Shown here piece after piece: positions 41,764 through 50,676 of a DNA stretch of 64,000 bases. The notes beneath the pieces were generated by a model. It did not search any database. It was given only the letters and a program-made list of their open reading frames with translations, and was not told where the DNA came from. Source of the stretch: Pantoea dispersa (GTDB lineage Bacteria > Pseudomonadota > Gammaproteobacteria > Enterobacterales > Enterobacteriaceae); contig NZ_SCKT01000003.1 of assembly GCF_014155765.1 (NCBI RefSeq), positions 565,304-629,303 of the forward strand, read 5' to 3'. The position numbers and the translations under genes are program-made. Position 1 is the first letter of the stretch. Each line of letters starts with the position of its first letter.

Positions 41764-42839
41764 TGTATGTAGCCGTGAAAGGGGGCGAAAAGGCGATTGC
41801 CAGCGCCCATCAGCTGCAGGCCGATCTGCGCCGTGGCGATCGCAGCGTGGCGGAGCTGGGCTGCGACCAGGTGGCGCAACAGCTGGGGCTGGCGGTGGAC
41901 CGGGTGATGACCGAAGGCGGCATCTTTGACACACAGCTGGCGGCCTTAGCCATCAAACAGGCCAGTGGTGATTTGGTCGAGGCGATTTTCCTGCTGCGCG
42001 CCTACCGCACCACGCTGCCGCGCCTCGCGGACAGCCTGGCGCTGGAAACCGCGGAAATGCGCATCGAGCGCCGCATCTCGGCGGTTTACAAAGATCTGCC
42101 CGGTGGCCAGGTGCTGGGCCCGACCTATGACTACAGCCACCGCCTGCTGGATTTTACCCTGCTGGCCAACGGCGAAACGCCGACCGCCGCGCGTGACGAT
42201 CAGGCGCTGGCGCAGCGTTGCCCGCATGTGTTCAGCATGATGACGCGTGAAGGGCTGGCAGCGCGTGAAGAGGATGACGGCAGCGAGCCGTGCGACATCA
42301 CGCGCCAGCCGCCCGGTTATCCGGCGTCACGCGCTGCCCGCTTACAGCAGCTGGTGCGCGGCGACGAAGGGTTTCTGCTGGCGCTTGGTTATTCGACCCA
42401 GCGCGGCTATGGCCGCAACCATCCGTTTGCCGGTGAAATCCGCACCGGCTATCTCAGCGTGTCGATCTGCCCCGAAGAGCTGGGTTTTGAGATTGAAATT
42501 GGCGAGATCCTGCTGACCGAATGCGAAATGGTCAACGGCTTCACCACCCAGGGCGACAGCGCCCCACACTTTACCCGCGGCTATGGTCTGGTGTTCGGAC
42601 GCGCAGAGCGTAAGGCGATGGCGATGGCGCTGGTGGACCGTGCGCTGCAGGCACCCGAGTATCAGGAGCGCATTGCCGGGCCGGCGCAGGACGAAGAGTT
42701 CGTGCTGTCGCACGCCGATAACGTCGAAGCCGCCGGCTTTGTCTCGCACCTGAAACTGCCGCATTACGTGGATTTCCAGGCGGAGCTGGAGCTGCTGCAG
42801 CGGCTGCGCCAACAGCATCAGGAGCAGAATGATGAGTGA
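41763..42839 (+). CDS. phnI: PhnI, C-P lyase nucleosidase subunit
   Basis: 358 residues starting MYVAVKGGEKAIASAHQLQ as in E. coli PhnI. Further matches are AVDRVMTEGGIFDTQLAAL, RRISAVYKDLPGGQVLGPT, YSTQRGYGRNHPFAGEIRTG and DEEFVLSHADNVEAAGFVSH. PhnI acts as the nucleosidase/transferase that exchanges adenine of ATP for the phosphonate at ribose C1, working with PhnG, PhnH and PhnL. The ATG at 41763 reproduces the known start; an earlier in-frame codon is ignored. Confidence 0.96.
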   Translation: MYVAVKGGEKAIASAHQLQADLRRGDRSVAELGCDQVAQQLGLAVDRVMTEGGIFDTQLAALAIKQASGDLVEAIFLLRAYRTTLPRLADSLALETAEMRIERRISAVYKDLPGGQVLGPTYDYSHRLLDFTLLANGETPTAARDDQALAQRCPHVFSMMTREGLAAREEDDGSEPCDITRQPPGYPASRAARLQQLVRGDEGFLLALGYSTQRGYGRNHPFAGEIRTGYLSVSICPEELGFEIEIGEILLTECEMVNGFTTQGDSAPHFTRGYGLVFGRAERKAMAMALVDRALQAPEYQERIAGPAQDEEFVLSHADNVEAAGFVSHLKLPHYVDFQAELELLQRLRQQHQEQNDE

Positions 42840-43680
42840 GTTAACCGGCTACAACAACGGCTACCTGGATGAGCAGACCAAACGCACCATCCGCCGCGCC
42901 ATTCTGAAAGCGGTCGCGATCCCTGGCTATCAGGTGCCGTTTGCCGGCCGCGAAATGCCGATGCCGTATGGCTGGGGTACCGGCGGCATCCAGATCACCG
43001 CCAGCATTATTGGCGACAGCGACGTGCTGAAAGTGATCGATCAGGGCGCGGATGACACCACCAACGCGGTCTCTATCCGGCGCTTCTTCCAGCGCGTCAG
43101 CGGGGCGGCAACCACCGAAGCCACCAAAGACGCCACGCTGATCCAGACGCGGCACCGCATTCCGGAGACGCCGCTTGAAGAGGATCAGGTGCTGATTTTC
43201 CAGGTGCCGATCCCGGAGCCGCTGCGCTTTATTGAGCCGCGAGAGACGGAAACCCGCACCATGCACGCGCTGGAGGAGTACGGCATCATGCAGGTCAAGC
43301 TGTATGAAGATATTGCCCGCTACGGCCATATCGCCACCACCTATGCCTATCCGGTGAAGGTTAACGATCGCTACGTGATGGATCCGTCGCCGATTCCCAA
43401 ATTCGACAATCCGAAGATGCACATGATGCCGGCACTGCAGCTGTTTGGTGCCGGACGTGAAAAACGCATTTATGCGCTGCCGCCCTACACCAAAGTGGAA
43501 AGTCTTGATTTCGACGATCACCCGTTCAGCGTGCAGAGCTGGGAACAACCCTGTGCGCTGTGCGGTTCGCGCCACAGCTATCTCGACGAAGTGGTGATGG
43601 ATGATGCCGGTACGCGCATGTTTGTCTGCTCCGATACCGATTTTTGCCACCAGCAGCAGGAACAACAGCATGCACAGTGA
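42832..43680 (+). CDS. phnJ: PhnJ, radical SAM C-P lyase
   Basis: 282 residues with EQTKRTIRRAILKAVAIPGY, REMPMPYGWGTGGIQITAS, RFIEPRETETRTMHALEEYG and the C-terminal cysteine cluster CALCGS plus CSDTDFC. These are the unusual CX2CX21CX5C [4Fe-4S] ligands of PhnJ. The conserved Gly of the glycyl/thiyl radical region (GWGTGG) is present. It cleaves the C-P bond of 5-phosphoribose-1-phosphonate to release alkane. The ATG at 42832 has AGGAG seven bases before it. Overlaps phnK by 11 bases. Confidence 0.97.
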   Translation: MSELTGYNNGYLDEQTKRTIRRAILKAVAIPGYQVPFAGREMPMPYGWGTGGIQITASIIGDSDVLKVIDQGADDTTNAVSIRRFFQRVSGAATTEATKDATLIQTRHRIPETPLEEDQVLIFQVPIPEPLRFIEPRETETRTMHALEEYGIMQVKLYEDIARYGHIATTYAYPVKVNDRYVMDPSPIPKFDNPKMHMMPALQLFGAGREKRIYALPPYTKVESLDFDDHPFSVQSWEQPCALCGSRHSYLDEVVMDDAGTRMFVCSDTDFCHQQQEQQHAQ

Positions 43681-44431
43681 ACAGCCGCTGCTCGCGGTCA
43701 ATAACCTGACGCACCTCTACGCGCCGGGCAAAGGTTTTGAAGACGTCAGTTTTGCGCTCTATCCCGGAGAAGTGCTGGGGATTGTCGGTGAATCCGGCTC
43801 GGGGAAAACCACGCTGCTGCGCAGCCTGTCGGCGCGTCTGGCGCCCCAGCAGGGCAACATTCTTTACCACGGCCGCGATCTGTATCAGCTCAGCGAGAGC
43901 GAGCGCCGGCGGTTACTGCGCACCGAGTGGGGCGTGGTGCATCAGCATCCGCTGGATGGCCTGCGTCCGCAGGTGACGGCGGGCGGCAATATTGGTGAGC
44001 GTCTGATGGCGATTGGACAGCGCCATTACGGCGACATCCGTAACGAGGCGCTGCGCTGGCTGCGGGACGTCGAAATTCCGGCCAACCGCATCGACGATCT
44101 GCCCACCACCTTTTCCGGCGGCATGCAGCAGCGTTTGCAGATTGCGCGCAACCTGGTGACGCAGCCGACGCTAGTGTTTATGGATGAGCCGACCGGCGGG
44201 CTGGATGTTTCGGTACAGGCGCGCCTGCTGGATCTGCTGCGCACGCTGGTACGCGAACTGAATCTGGCGGTGATTATCGTCACCCACGATCTCGGCGTCG
44301 CGCGTCTGCTGGCGCACCGCCTGCTGGTGATGAAGCAGGGCAAAGTGGTGGAGAGCGGGCTCACCGACCGGGTGCTCGACGATCCGCACCATCCGTACAC
44401 CCAGCTGCTGGTTTCATCGGTGCTGGCATAG
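43670..44431 (+). CDS. phnK: PhnK, ABC-type ATPase subunit of C-P lyase
   Basis: 253 residues with Walker A GESGSGKTT, signature FSGGMQQR, Walker B LVFMDEPTGGLDVS and the HDLGVARLLAHRLLVMKQG tail. PhnK resembles oligopeptide ABC ATPases but binds the C-P lyase core and drives the reaction cycle with PhnL instead of transport. The ATG at 43670 overlaps the end of phnJ. A palindromic repeat separates it from phnL. Confidence 0.95.
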   Translation: MHSEQPLLAVNNLTHLYAPGKGFEDVSFALYPGEVLGIVGESGSGKTTLLRSLSARLAPQQGNILYHGRDLYQLSESERRRLLRTEWGVVHQHPLDGLRPQVTAGGNIGERLMAIGQRHYGDIRNEALRWLRDVEIPANRIDDLPTTFSGGMQQRLQIARNLVTQPTLVFMDEPTGGLDVSVQARLLDLLRTLVRELNLAVIIVTHDLGVARLLAHRLLVMKQGKVVESGLTDRVLDDPHHPYTQLLVSSVLA

Positions 44432-44483
44432 AACACGCTGGCGGTGCGCATTAATGCGCCCTACTCATGAGGTGTGCACCAAT

Positions 44484-44559
44484 CGTAGCGGCGCAATTTA
44501 TTGCGCTCAGTTGAACAGCGAGCGTTGCTGTTAAATGCGCGATAAATCGCGCCGCTACG
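44484..44559. repeat. Family 1 palindrome inside the phn operon
   Basis: CGTAGCGGCGC (44484-44494) and GCGCCGCTACG (44549-44559) form an 11-bp inverted repeat, with GCGCAATTTATTGCGC and GCGCGATAAATCGCGC inside. It fills the 167-bp gap between phnK and phnL, genes that are adjacent in E. coli. A smaller palindrome, GTGCGCATTAATGCGCC, lies just before it near 44446. Confidence 0.88.
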
Positions 44560-44598
44560 GTTACGTGCGGCTGCACGAATCATTATCAGGACATCAAC

Positions 44599-45303
44599 AT
44601 GCAACCCATTTTGCGCGTAGAGAATCTCAGCAAAACCTTTGTGATGCACAACCAGAACAGCGCCGAGCTGCCGGTGCTGCAGCACGCCAGTCTTGAGGTG
44701 GCAGCCAGCGAATGCGTGGTGCTGCACGGGCGCTCCGGCAGCGGTAAATCCACGCTGCTGCGTGCGCTGTACGGTAACTATCAGGCCAACAGCGGTCACA
44801 TCTGGCTGCAGCATCACGGCCATTGGGTCGATCTGGCACAGGCACCGGCGCGTCAGATGCTGGCGATCCGCCGTGACACCGTCGGCTGGGTCAGCCAGTT
44901 TCTGCGCGTGATTCCGCGCGTACCGACGCTGGAGATTGTCATGCAGCCGCTGCTGGAGCGCGGCGTCGAACGCGCCCGCTGTGAACAGCGCGCCCGCGAA
45001 CTGCTGACGCGTCTTAACGTGCCGCAGCGCCTGTGGTCGCTGGCCCCCTCGACCTTCTCCGGCGGGGAACAGCAGCGCGTCAACATCGCACGCGGCTTTA
45101 TCGCTGACTATCCGGTGCTGCTGCTGGATGAACCCACGGCGTCACTCGACAGCGCTAACAGCGCGGCGGTGGTGGAGCTGATTGAACAGGCGCGCGCCCG
45201 CGGGGCCGCTATCGTAGGTATTTTCCATGACGAAGCGGTGCGCGCCCGGGTGGCCGACCGCCTGCACGTCATGCAGCCGCTGCACACAGGAGAACAGGCA
45301 TGA
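44599..45303 (+). CDS. phnL: PhnL, ABC-type ATPase subunit of C-P lyase
   Basis: 234 residues with Walker [10 protein letters not shown], signature FSGGEQQR and Walker [14 protein letters not shown]. The [20 protein letters not shown] start and [20 protein letters not shown] are PhnL-specific. It works with PhnG, H and I at the first chemical step and as partner of PhnK on the core complex. Overlaps phnM by four bases. Confidence 0.95.
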   Translation: MQPILRVENLSKTFVMHNQNSAELPVLQHASLEVAASECVVLHGRSGSGKSTLLRALYGNYQANSGHIWLQHHGHWVDLAQAPARQMLAIRRDTVGWVSQFLRVIPRVPTLEIVMQPLLERGVERARCEQRARELLTRLNVPQRLWSLAPSTFSGGEQQRVNIARGFIADYPVLLLDEPTASLDSANSAAVVELIEQARARGAAIVGIFHDEAVRARVADRLHVMQPLHTGEQA

Positions 45304-46436
45304 TCGTGAATAATGTCCGGCTGGTGCTGGAAAATGAGGTCGTCAGCGGATCGCTGGAGATGCGCGGCGACCGGATCGCCAGCTTCAGCGACAGTGGCAG
45401 TCAGCAGCCGGGCGCGCTGGACGGCGGGAACGCGTTTTTGCTGCCGGGGCTGGTCGAGCTGCATACCGACAACCTCGATAAATTCTTTACGCCACGGCCC
45501 AAAGTCGACTGGCCGGCGCATTCGGCGATGAGCAGCCACGATGCACTGATGGTCGCCAGCGGCATCACCACGGTGCTGGACGCCATCGGCGTCGGTGATG
45601 TACGCGACGGCGGTCATCGCCTTGAAAACCTGAGCAAAATGATTACGGCGATTCAGGACAGCAACCGCAAGGGCATCAACCGCGCCGACCACCAGCTGCA
45701 CCTGCGCTGTGAGCTACCCCATCACACCACGCTGCCGCTGTTTGAAGCGCTGATGAGCACCCCGGAGCTGTCGCTGGTGTCGCTGATGGATCATTCACCC
45801 GGCCAGCGCCAGTATGCGTCGCTGGAGATGTACCGCACCTACTATCAGGGCAAATATCAGCTCAACGATGAGCAGATGGATCAGTTTGAGCGCGAACAGC
45901 TGGCGCTGGCTGCCGAATTCTCCACGCCGAACCGCAACGCCATCGCTGGCCTGTGCCAGGCGCGCGGTATTCCGGTTGCCAGCCACGATGATGCCACGGC
46001 GGCGCATGTCGCGGAGTCACACGCGGTGGGCAGCGCCATTGCCGAGTTTCCGACCACGCTTGAAGCGGCTCGCGCCTCGCGCGACTGCGGTATGCGGGTG
46101 CTGATGGGCGCGCCCAACATCGTGCGCGGCGGATCGCACTCCGGCAATGTCGCGGCGTGGCAGCTGGCCAGCCACGGCCTGCTGGACATCCTCTCGTCGG
46201 ATTACTATCCGGCCAGCCTGCTGGATGCGGTATTCCGCCTGGTGGCCGACGAGCGTAATGCGCTGACGCTACCGCAGGCGGCGGCGCTGGTCACGCGCAA
46301 CCCGGCACAGGCGATTGGCCTGCACGATCGCGGCACGATTGCGGAAGGGCTGCGCGCCGATCTGGTGCTGGCACACACCGATCACGGTCATGTGCACATT
46401 CGCCACGTCTGGTCACAGGGCAGACTGGTGTTCTGA
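45300..46436 (+). CDS. phnM: PhnM, alpha-D-ribose 1-methylphosphonate 5-triphosphate diphosphatase
   Basis: 378 residues of the amidohydrolase superfamily: [17 protein letters not shown] with the metal-binding H and [35 protein letters not shown] and [19 protein letters not shown]. It removes pyrophosphate from the ribose triphosphate intermediate before the PhnJ step. It ends with a one-base TGATG overlap with phnN. Confidence 0.95.
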   Translation: MIVNNVRLVLENEVVSGSLEMRGDRIASFSDSGSQQPGALDGGNAFLLPGLVELHTDNLDKFFTPRPKVDWPAHSAMSSHDALMVASGITTVLDAIGVGDVRDGGHRLENLSKMITAIQDSNRKGINRADHQLHLRCELPHHTTLPLFEALMSTPELSLVSLMDHSPGQRQYASLEMYRTYYQGKYQLNDEQMDQFEREQLALAAEFSTPNRNAIAGLCQARGIPVASHDDATAAHVAESHAVGSAIAEFPTTLEAARASRDCGMRVLMGAPNIVRGGSHSGNVAAWQLASHGLLDILSSDYYPASLLDAVFRLVADERNALTLPQAAALVTRNPAQAIGLHDRGTIAEGLRADLVLAHTDHGHVHIRHVWSQGRLVF

Positions 46437-46972
46437 TGGCGCGCCTCATCTGGCTGACCGGGCCCTCGGGCTCGGGTAAAGACAGCCTGCTGAATGCGCT
46501 GCGCGAGGCGCCGCCGGACAAGCTGGTGATCGCCCATCGCTATATCACGCGGCCGGCCGATGCCGGTGGTGAAAACCACGTGGCGCTGAGCGAAGCCGAA
46601 TTCCGCCGGCGGGAAGCGCTCGGCCTGTTCGCCATCAGCTGGCGCGCACACGGCCTGAGCTACGCGCTCGGCGAGGAGATTGACCACTGGCTGGCGCGCG
46701 GTCTTAACGTGCTGGTCAACGGTTCACGTCTGCATCTGCCAGTCGTGCGCCAGCACTACGGCGAGCAGCTGCTGCCGCTGGTGCTGCAGGTCTCGCCAGC
46801 CGTACTGGCGGCACGGCTGCGCCAGCGCGGGCGCGAAAGTGAAGCCGACATTCAGCGACGGCTGGCGCGCGCAGCAGAACCGCTGCCCGCCCACTGCCAC
46901 GCGCTCAACAACGACGGCGCGCTGATCGACACGCTCCATCAGCTGCGCCAGTTACTGGAGCATCCGCCATGA
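46436..46972 (+). CDS. phnN: PhnN, ribose 1,5-bisphosphokinase
   Basis: 178 residues with the P-loop GPSGSGKDSLL and the guanylate-kinase-like RYITRPADAGGENHVALS and SWRAHGLSYALGEEI blocks. It converts ribose 1,5-bisphosphate to PRPP at the end of the C-P lyase route. Overlaps phnP by four bases. Confidence 0.95.
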   Translation: MARLIWLTGPSGSGKDSLLNALREAPPDKLVIAHRYITRPADAGGENHVALSEAEFRRREALGLFAISWRAHGLSYALGEEIDHWLARGLNVLVNGSRLHLPVVRQHYGEQLLPLVLQVSPAVLAARLRQRGRESEADIQRRLARAAEPLPAHCHALNNDGALIDTLHQLRQLLEHPP

Positions 46973-47739
46973 ATCTGACCTTTCTCGGTACGGGCGGCGT
47001 GCAGGCCGCGCCGCTGTTCGGCTGCGACTGCCGCGCCTGTGAACGCGCCCGGCAGCAGCCACGCTATGCGCGTCACGCCACCAGCGCGCTGATCGACACC
47101 GGTCGCGAGCGCATCCTGCTCGATGCCGGCCTGCCCGATCTGCATCAGCGCTTCCAGCCCGGTGAGCTGAGCCGCATTCTGCTGACGCATTTCCACATGG
47201 ACCACGTGGCCGGCCTGTTCAGTCTGCGCTGGGGCCGGGGCGCGCCGATTCCGGTGTGGGCGCCACCGGATGAAAAGGGCTGCGACGATCTGTTTAAGCA
47301 TCCCGGCCTGCTGGCGTTTCGCCCGGCGCTGACGCCTTTTGTCGCGCACAGCTTCGGCAGCCTGCAGGTGACGGCGCTGCCACTGCAGCATTCGCGGCTG
47401 ACTTACGGCTACCTGTTCGACTGGCATGGCACGCGGCTGGCGTGGCTGTGCGACACCTGTGGTTTGCCACCGGACACCGCCGATTTCCTGCAGGGCCAGC
47501 CGCTCGATCAGCTGGTGATCGACTGCAACGATGCGCCGCGCGCCGCGGTGGGTAATCACAACGACGTCACCCGCGCACTGGACATCGTGGCCCGGCTGGC
47601 TCCGCGCCAGGCATGGCTGGTGCACCTGTCACATGAGATGGATAACTGGTTGCTGGACAATGGGTTACCGGAAAACGTCAGCGTACCGTTCGACGGCCAG
47701 CAGATTGCTGTCGGTTTGCGCGACGCTGTCACCGTTTAA
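46969..47739 (+). CDS. phnP: PhnP, 5-phosphoribosyl 1,2-cyclic phosphodiesterase
   Basis: 256 residues of the metallo-beta-lactamase fold. LTHFHMDHVAGLFSLRWG gives the HxHxDH metal motif, and FGCDCRACERARQQPRYARH carries the structural zinc cysteines. PPDEKGCDDLFKHPGLL matches E. coli PhnP. It opens the cyclic phosphate made by PhnJ. Its stop codon lies inside the second PHO box, so a new PhoB-dependent unit starts at its end. No phnO lies between phnN and phnP, unlike in E. coli. Confidence 0.95.
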   Translation: MNLTFLGTGGVQAAPLFGCDCRACERARQQPRYARHATSALIDTGRERILLDAGLPDLHQRFQPGELSRILLTHFHMDHVAGLFSLRWGRGAPIPVWAPPDEKGCDDLFKHPGLLAFRPALTPFVAHSFGSLQVTALPLQHSRLTYGYLFDWHGTRLAWLCDTCGLPPDTADFLQGQPLDQLVIDCNDAPRAAVGNHNDVTRALDIVARLAPRQAWLVHLSHEMDNWLLDNGLPENVSVPFDGQQIAVGLRDAVTV

Positions 47740-47783
47740 TCATGGTTCTGTCATCAGACCTTCATCGCCAGTGTCCGTAATAA
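47726..47783 (+). promoter_or_regulatory. Tetrameric PHO box and -10 upstream of phnC
   Basis: Units CTGTCAC (47726), TAATCAT (47737), CTGTCAT (47748) and CCTTCAT (47759) are spaced by exactly 11 bp and separated by 4-base spacers, as in double PhoB boxes. TAATAA at 47778-47783 is a well-placed -10. The first unit lies in the last codons of phnP and the second covers its stop codon. The phnC ATG is 37 bases after the -10. Confidence 0.82.
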
Positions 47784-47819
47784 CGGGCAATCAACACCTC
47801 AGAAGAGATGGAGCGCAAC

Positions 47820-48647
47820 ATGGCACAGGCACTACTCAAAACCGTCGTCGACAATGCACATCCTGCCCAGCGCCATGGCGACAAGGTGCTGTCGGTGCAG
47901 GGGCTGTGCAAAGCCTTCGGTGATAACCGCGTGCTGGATGATGTCAGTTTCGATCTGCATGCGGGCGAGCTGGTGGCGGTAATCGGCCGCTCGGGCGCAG
48001 GCAAATCGACCCTGCTGCATATGCTGAACGGCACCATTGCCAGCAGCGAAGGCGCGATTCTCAGCATGCGTCACGGCGAGGCGGACCGCGATGTGGTGAC
48101 GCTCAACAGCCGGCAGATGCGCGAATGGCGCAGCGAGTGCGGCATGATCTTTCAGGACTTCTGCCTGGTGCCGCGCCTCGACGTGCTGACCAACGTGCTG
48201 CTGGGCCGGCTCAGCCAGACCTCAACGCTGAAATCCTTTTTCAAAATCTTCTCCGACACCGACCGTGCGCAGGCCATTGAACTGCTGCAGTGGATGAACA
48301 TGCTGCCGCAGGCGCTGCAGCGGGCGGAGAATCTGTCCGGCGGCCAGATGCAGCGCGTCGCCATCTGCCGCGCGCTGATGCAGCGCCCGAAAATCCTGCT
48401 GGCTGACGAGCCGGTGGCGTCGCTCGATCCCAAAAATACCAAACGCATCATGGATGTGCTGCGCCAGGTGAGCGAGCAGGGCATCAGCGTGATGGTCAAC
48501 CTGCACTCGATTGAACTGGTGCAGCAGTATTGCACCCGGGTGATCGGCATCCAGCGCGGCAAAGTGCTGTTTGACGGCCATCCCGCTCAGTTGACCGACA
48601 GCCTGCTGCATGCGCTGTACGGCGACGAAATTAACCAGCTCCACTAA
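47820..48647 (+). CDS. phnC: PhnC, phosphonate ABC transporter ATPase
   Basis: 275 residues: Walker [10 protein letters not shown], the PhnC-typical [21 protein letters not shown], signature [27 protein letters not shown] and a late [17 protein letters not shown]. It powers phosphonate, phosphite or phosphate-ester import by PhnDE. The ATG at 47820 has GGAG six bases before it; 47808 is less likely. First gene of its own PhoB-type unit. Confidence 0.94.
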   Translation: MAQALLKTVVDNAHPAQRHGDKVLSVQGLCKAFGDNRVLDDVSFDLHAGELVAVIGRSGAGKSTLLHMLNGTIASSEGAILSMRHGEADRDVVTLNSRQMREWRSECGMIFQDFCLVPRLDVLTNVLLGRLSQTSTLKSFFKIFSDTDRAQAIELLQWMNMLPQALQRAENLSGGQMQRVAICRALMQRPKILLADEPVASLDPKNTKRIMDVLRQVSEQGISVMVNLHSIELVQQYCTRVIGIQRGKVLFDGHPAQLTDSLLHALYGDEINQLH

Positions 48648-48673
48648 CTCCCACGGCAAGAGAAAATCTCACA

Positions 48674-49603
48674 ATGAAACTGACTGCTTTAGCTTTACTG
48701 ACAGGCGCTCTGATGGCTTTTGGCGTTAACGCAGCGGATGCACCGAAACAGCTGAACCTGGGAATTCTGGGCGGGCAGAACGCCACCCAGCAGATTGGCG
48801 ATAACCAGTGTGTGAAAACCTTCTTCGACAAAGAGCTGGGCGTGGATACGCAGCTGCGCAACTCGTCTGACTATGCCGGCGTGATTCAGGGACTGCTGGG
48901 CAACAAGATCGATATGGTGCTGAGCATGTCGCCGGCGTCTTATGCCTCGGTCTATCTGCAAAACCCAAAGGCCGTAGATATCGTCGGTATCGTGGTGGAT
49001 GACAAAGATGGCTCGAAAGGTTACCACTCGGTGGTGATCGTCAAAGCCGACAGCCCGTATAAGAAGCTGGAAGATCTGAAAGGTAAATCGTTTGGCATGG
49101 CCGATCCGGATTCCACCTCCGGCTTCCTGATGCCCAATCAGGCCTTTAAGAAAGAGTTTGGCGGTACGGTGGATGATAAGTACAACAACAGCTTCTCCAG
49201 CGTGACGTTTTCCGGTGGCCACGAGCAGGACATCCTCGGCGTGCTGAACGGCCAGTTCGACGGCGCGGTGACCTGGACGTCGCTGATTGGCGATTACAAC
49301 AGTGGCTATACCTCGGGGGCCTTTGGTCGTCTGATTCGTATGGATCACCCGGATCTGATGAAGCAGATCCGCATCATCTGGCAGTCGCCGCTGATTCCTA
49401 ACGGCCCGATTCTGGTGAGTAATAACCTGCCCGCTGACTTCAAAGCGAAAGTGGTGGCCGCTATCAAGAAGTTGGATAAAGAAGATCACAGCTGCTTTGT
49501 TAAAGCGGTGGGCGGTGCCCAGCACATCGGCGCCGCCAGCGTCGCGGATTACCAGAATATCATCGATATGAAGCGCGACCTGATGAAGGGTGCTCGCGGG
49601 TAA
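48674..49603 (+). CDS. phnD: PhnD, phosphonate-binding protein
   Basis: 309 residues. Signal peptide residues 1-20 (MKLTALALLTGALMAFGVNA). The mature part has the PhnD pattern: LNLGILGGQNATQQIGDNQC, DYAGVIQGLLGNKIDMV, the GYHSVVIVKADSPYKKLEDL segment, KSFGMADPDSTSGFLMP (the phosphonate-binding S/T cluster) and GRLIRMDHPDLMKQIRIIW. It delivers phosphonates to the inner membrane permeases. It differs considerably from E. coli PhnD, so the ligand range may differ. Confidence 0.93.
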   Translation: MKLTALALLTGALMAFGVNAADAPKQLNLGILGGQNATQQIGDNQCVKTFFDKELGVDTQLRNSSDYAGVIQGLLGNKIDMVLSMSPASYASVYLQNPKAVDIVGIVVDDKDGSKGYHSVVIVKADSPYKKLEDLKGKSFGMADPDSTSGFLMPNQAFKKEFGGTVDDKYNNSFSSVTFSGGHEQDILGVLNGQFDGAVTWTSLIGDYNSGYTSGAFGRLIRMDHPDLMKQIRIIWQSPLIPNGPILVSNNLPADFKAKVVAAIKKLDKEDHSCFVKAVGGAQHIGAASVADYQNIIDMKRDLMKGARG

Positions 49604-49627
49604 CGAGCGGGTGGCTTCGTGCGGTAT

Positions 49628-49790
49628 TTCCCTCACCCCAGCCCTCTCCCGGGGGGAGAGGGGGCCGCACGTGCTACCGGACAATTCCCTCGCCGCTGGC
49701 AGCAAAGGATAGGGTACGTGCCTGCATCAATCTGCCGGACAATTCCCTCTCCCGCTGGCGGGAGAGGGTTAGGGTGAGGGCAATCCCTCG
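49628..49790. repeat. Family 2 palindromic repeats between phnD and phnE
   Basis: Two hairpins of the CCCTCTCCC/GGGAGAGGG type (about 49644-49668 and 49745-49768), with CCCTCACCCCAGCCC at the left and GGGTTAGGGTGAGGG at the right end, face each other across a 75-bp spacer. They lie between the binding-protein and permease genes, where they can stabilise the phnCD mRNA and lower permease expression. Confidence 0.8.
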
Positions 49791-49812
49791 CCATCAACAA
49801 AGGATCTCTCCC

Positions 49813-50676
49813 TTGACCGATTTCGAACACTACTACCAACGTATTCGCCGCCAGCAAAAGCGCGACACGCTGCTGTGGTCGCTGCTGCTGGTGGCGCTTT
49901 ATCTCGCGGCCGGCAACGTGGCGGAATTCAACCTGGTCACGGTCTGGCAATCGCTGCCTCACTTCTTTGACTACATCGGCGCAACGCTGCCGGTGCTGCA
50001 CCTGCCGCTGCTGTTCGCGGACGTCAAAACCGAGGGTTCGCTGGCTTACTGGGGCTATCGCCTGCACTTTCAGCTGCCGCTGATCTGGGAAACCCTGCAG
50101 CTGGCGCTGTCCTCCACCCTGATTGCGGTACTGATCGCCGCCGTGCTGGCGTTTTTCGCCGCCGATAACACCCAGACGCCGCGCAGCCTGCGCATGGCGA
50201 TTCGCGCCTTTGTTGCCTTCCTGCGCACCATGCCGGAACTGGCGTGGGCGGTGATGTTTGTGATGGCGTTCGGCATCGGCGCTATCCCCGGCTTTCTGGC
50301 GCTGGCGCTGCACACCATCGGCAGTCTGACCAAACTGTTCTACGAATCAATTGAGAGCGCCTCCGACAAACCGGTGCGCGGTCTCGCCGCCTGTGGTGCC
50401 AGCAAGCTGCAGCGTATGCGCTTCGCCTTCTGGCCGCAGGTGAAACCGACCTTTCTCTCCTACAGCTTTATGCGGCTGGAAATTAATTTCCGCTCCTCCA
50501 CCATCCTCGGGCTGGTAGGCGCGGGCGGCATCGGTCAGGAGCTGATGACCAACATCAAACTGGATCGCTACGATCAGGTCAGCATGACGCTGCTGCTGAT
50601 CATCGTGGTGGTATCGCTGCTGGATACGCTATCCGGCTGGCTGCGCCGCCGTGTAGTTGAAGGAGACGTAAAATGA
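49813..50676 (+). CDS. phnE: PhnE, phosphonate ABC transporter permease (first copy)
   Basis: 287 residues, about six membrane spans. The EAA loop is in LAACGASKLQRMRFAFWPQVKP, and IGSLTKLFYESIESASDKPVRG is typical PhnE. The start is a TTG at 49813 with AAAGGA eight bases before it; the open frame before it is repeat sequence. A non-ATG start fits reduced permease synthesis. Overlaps the second permease gene by four bases. Confidence 0.92.
   Translation: MTDFEHYYQRIRRQQKRDTLLWSLLLVALYLAAGNVAEFNLVTVWQSLPHFFDYIGATLPVLHLPLLFADVKTEGSLAYWGYRLHFQLPLIWETLQLALSSTLIAVLIAAVLAFFAADNTQTPRSLRMAIRAFVAFLRTMPELAWAVMFVMAFGIGAIPGFLALALHTIGSLTKLFYESIESASDKPVRGLAACGASKLQRMRFAFWPQVKPTFLSYSFMRLEINFRSSTILGLVGAGGIGQELMTNIKLDRYDQVSMTLLLIIVVVSLLDTLSGWLRRRVVEGDVK

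Noticed and set aside
48695-49705. 336-codon minus-strand open frame
   Set aside because: Antisense to phnD; the phnD frame has signal peptide and family motifs.
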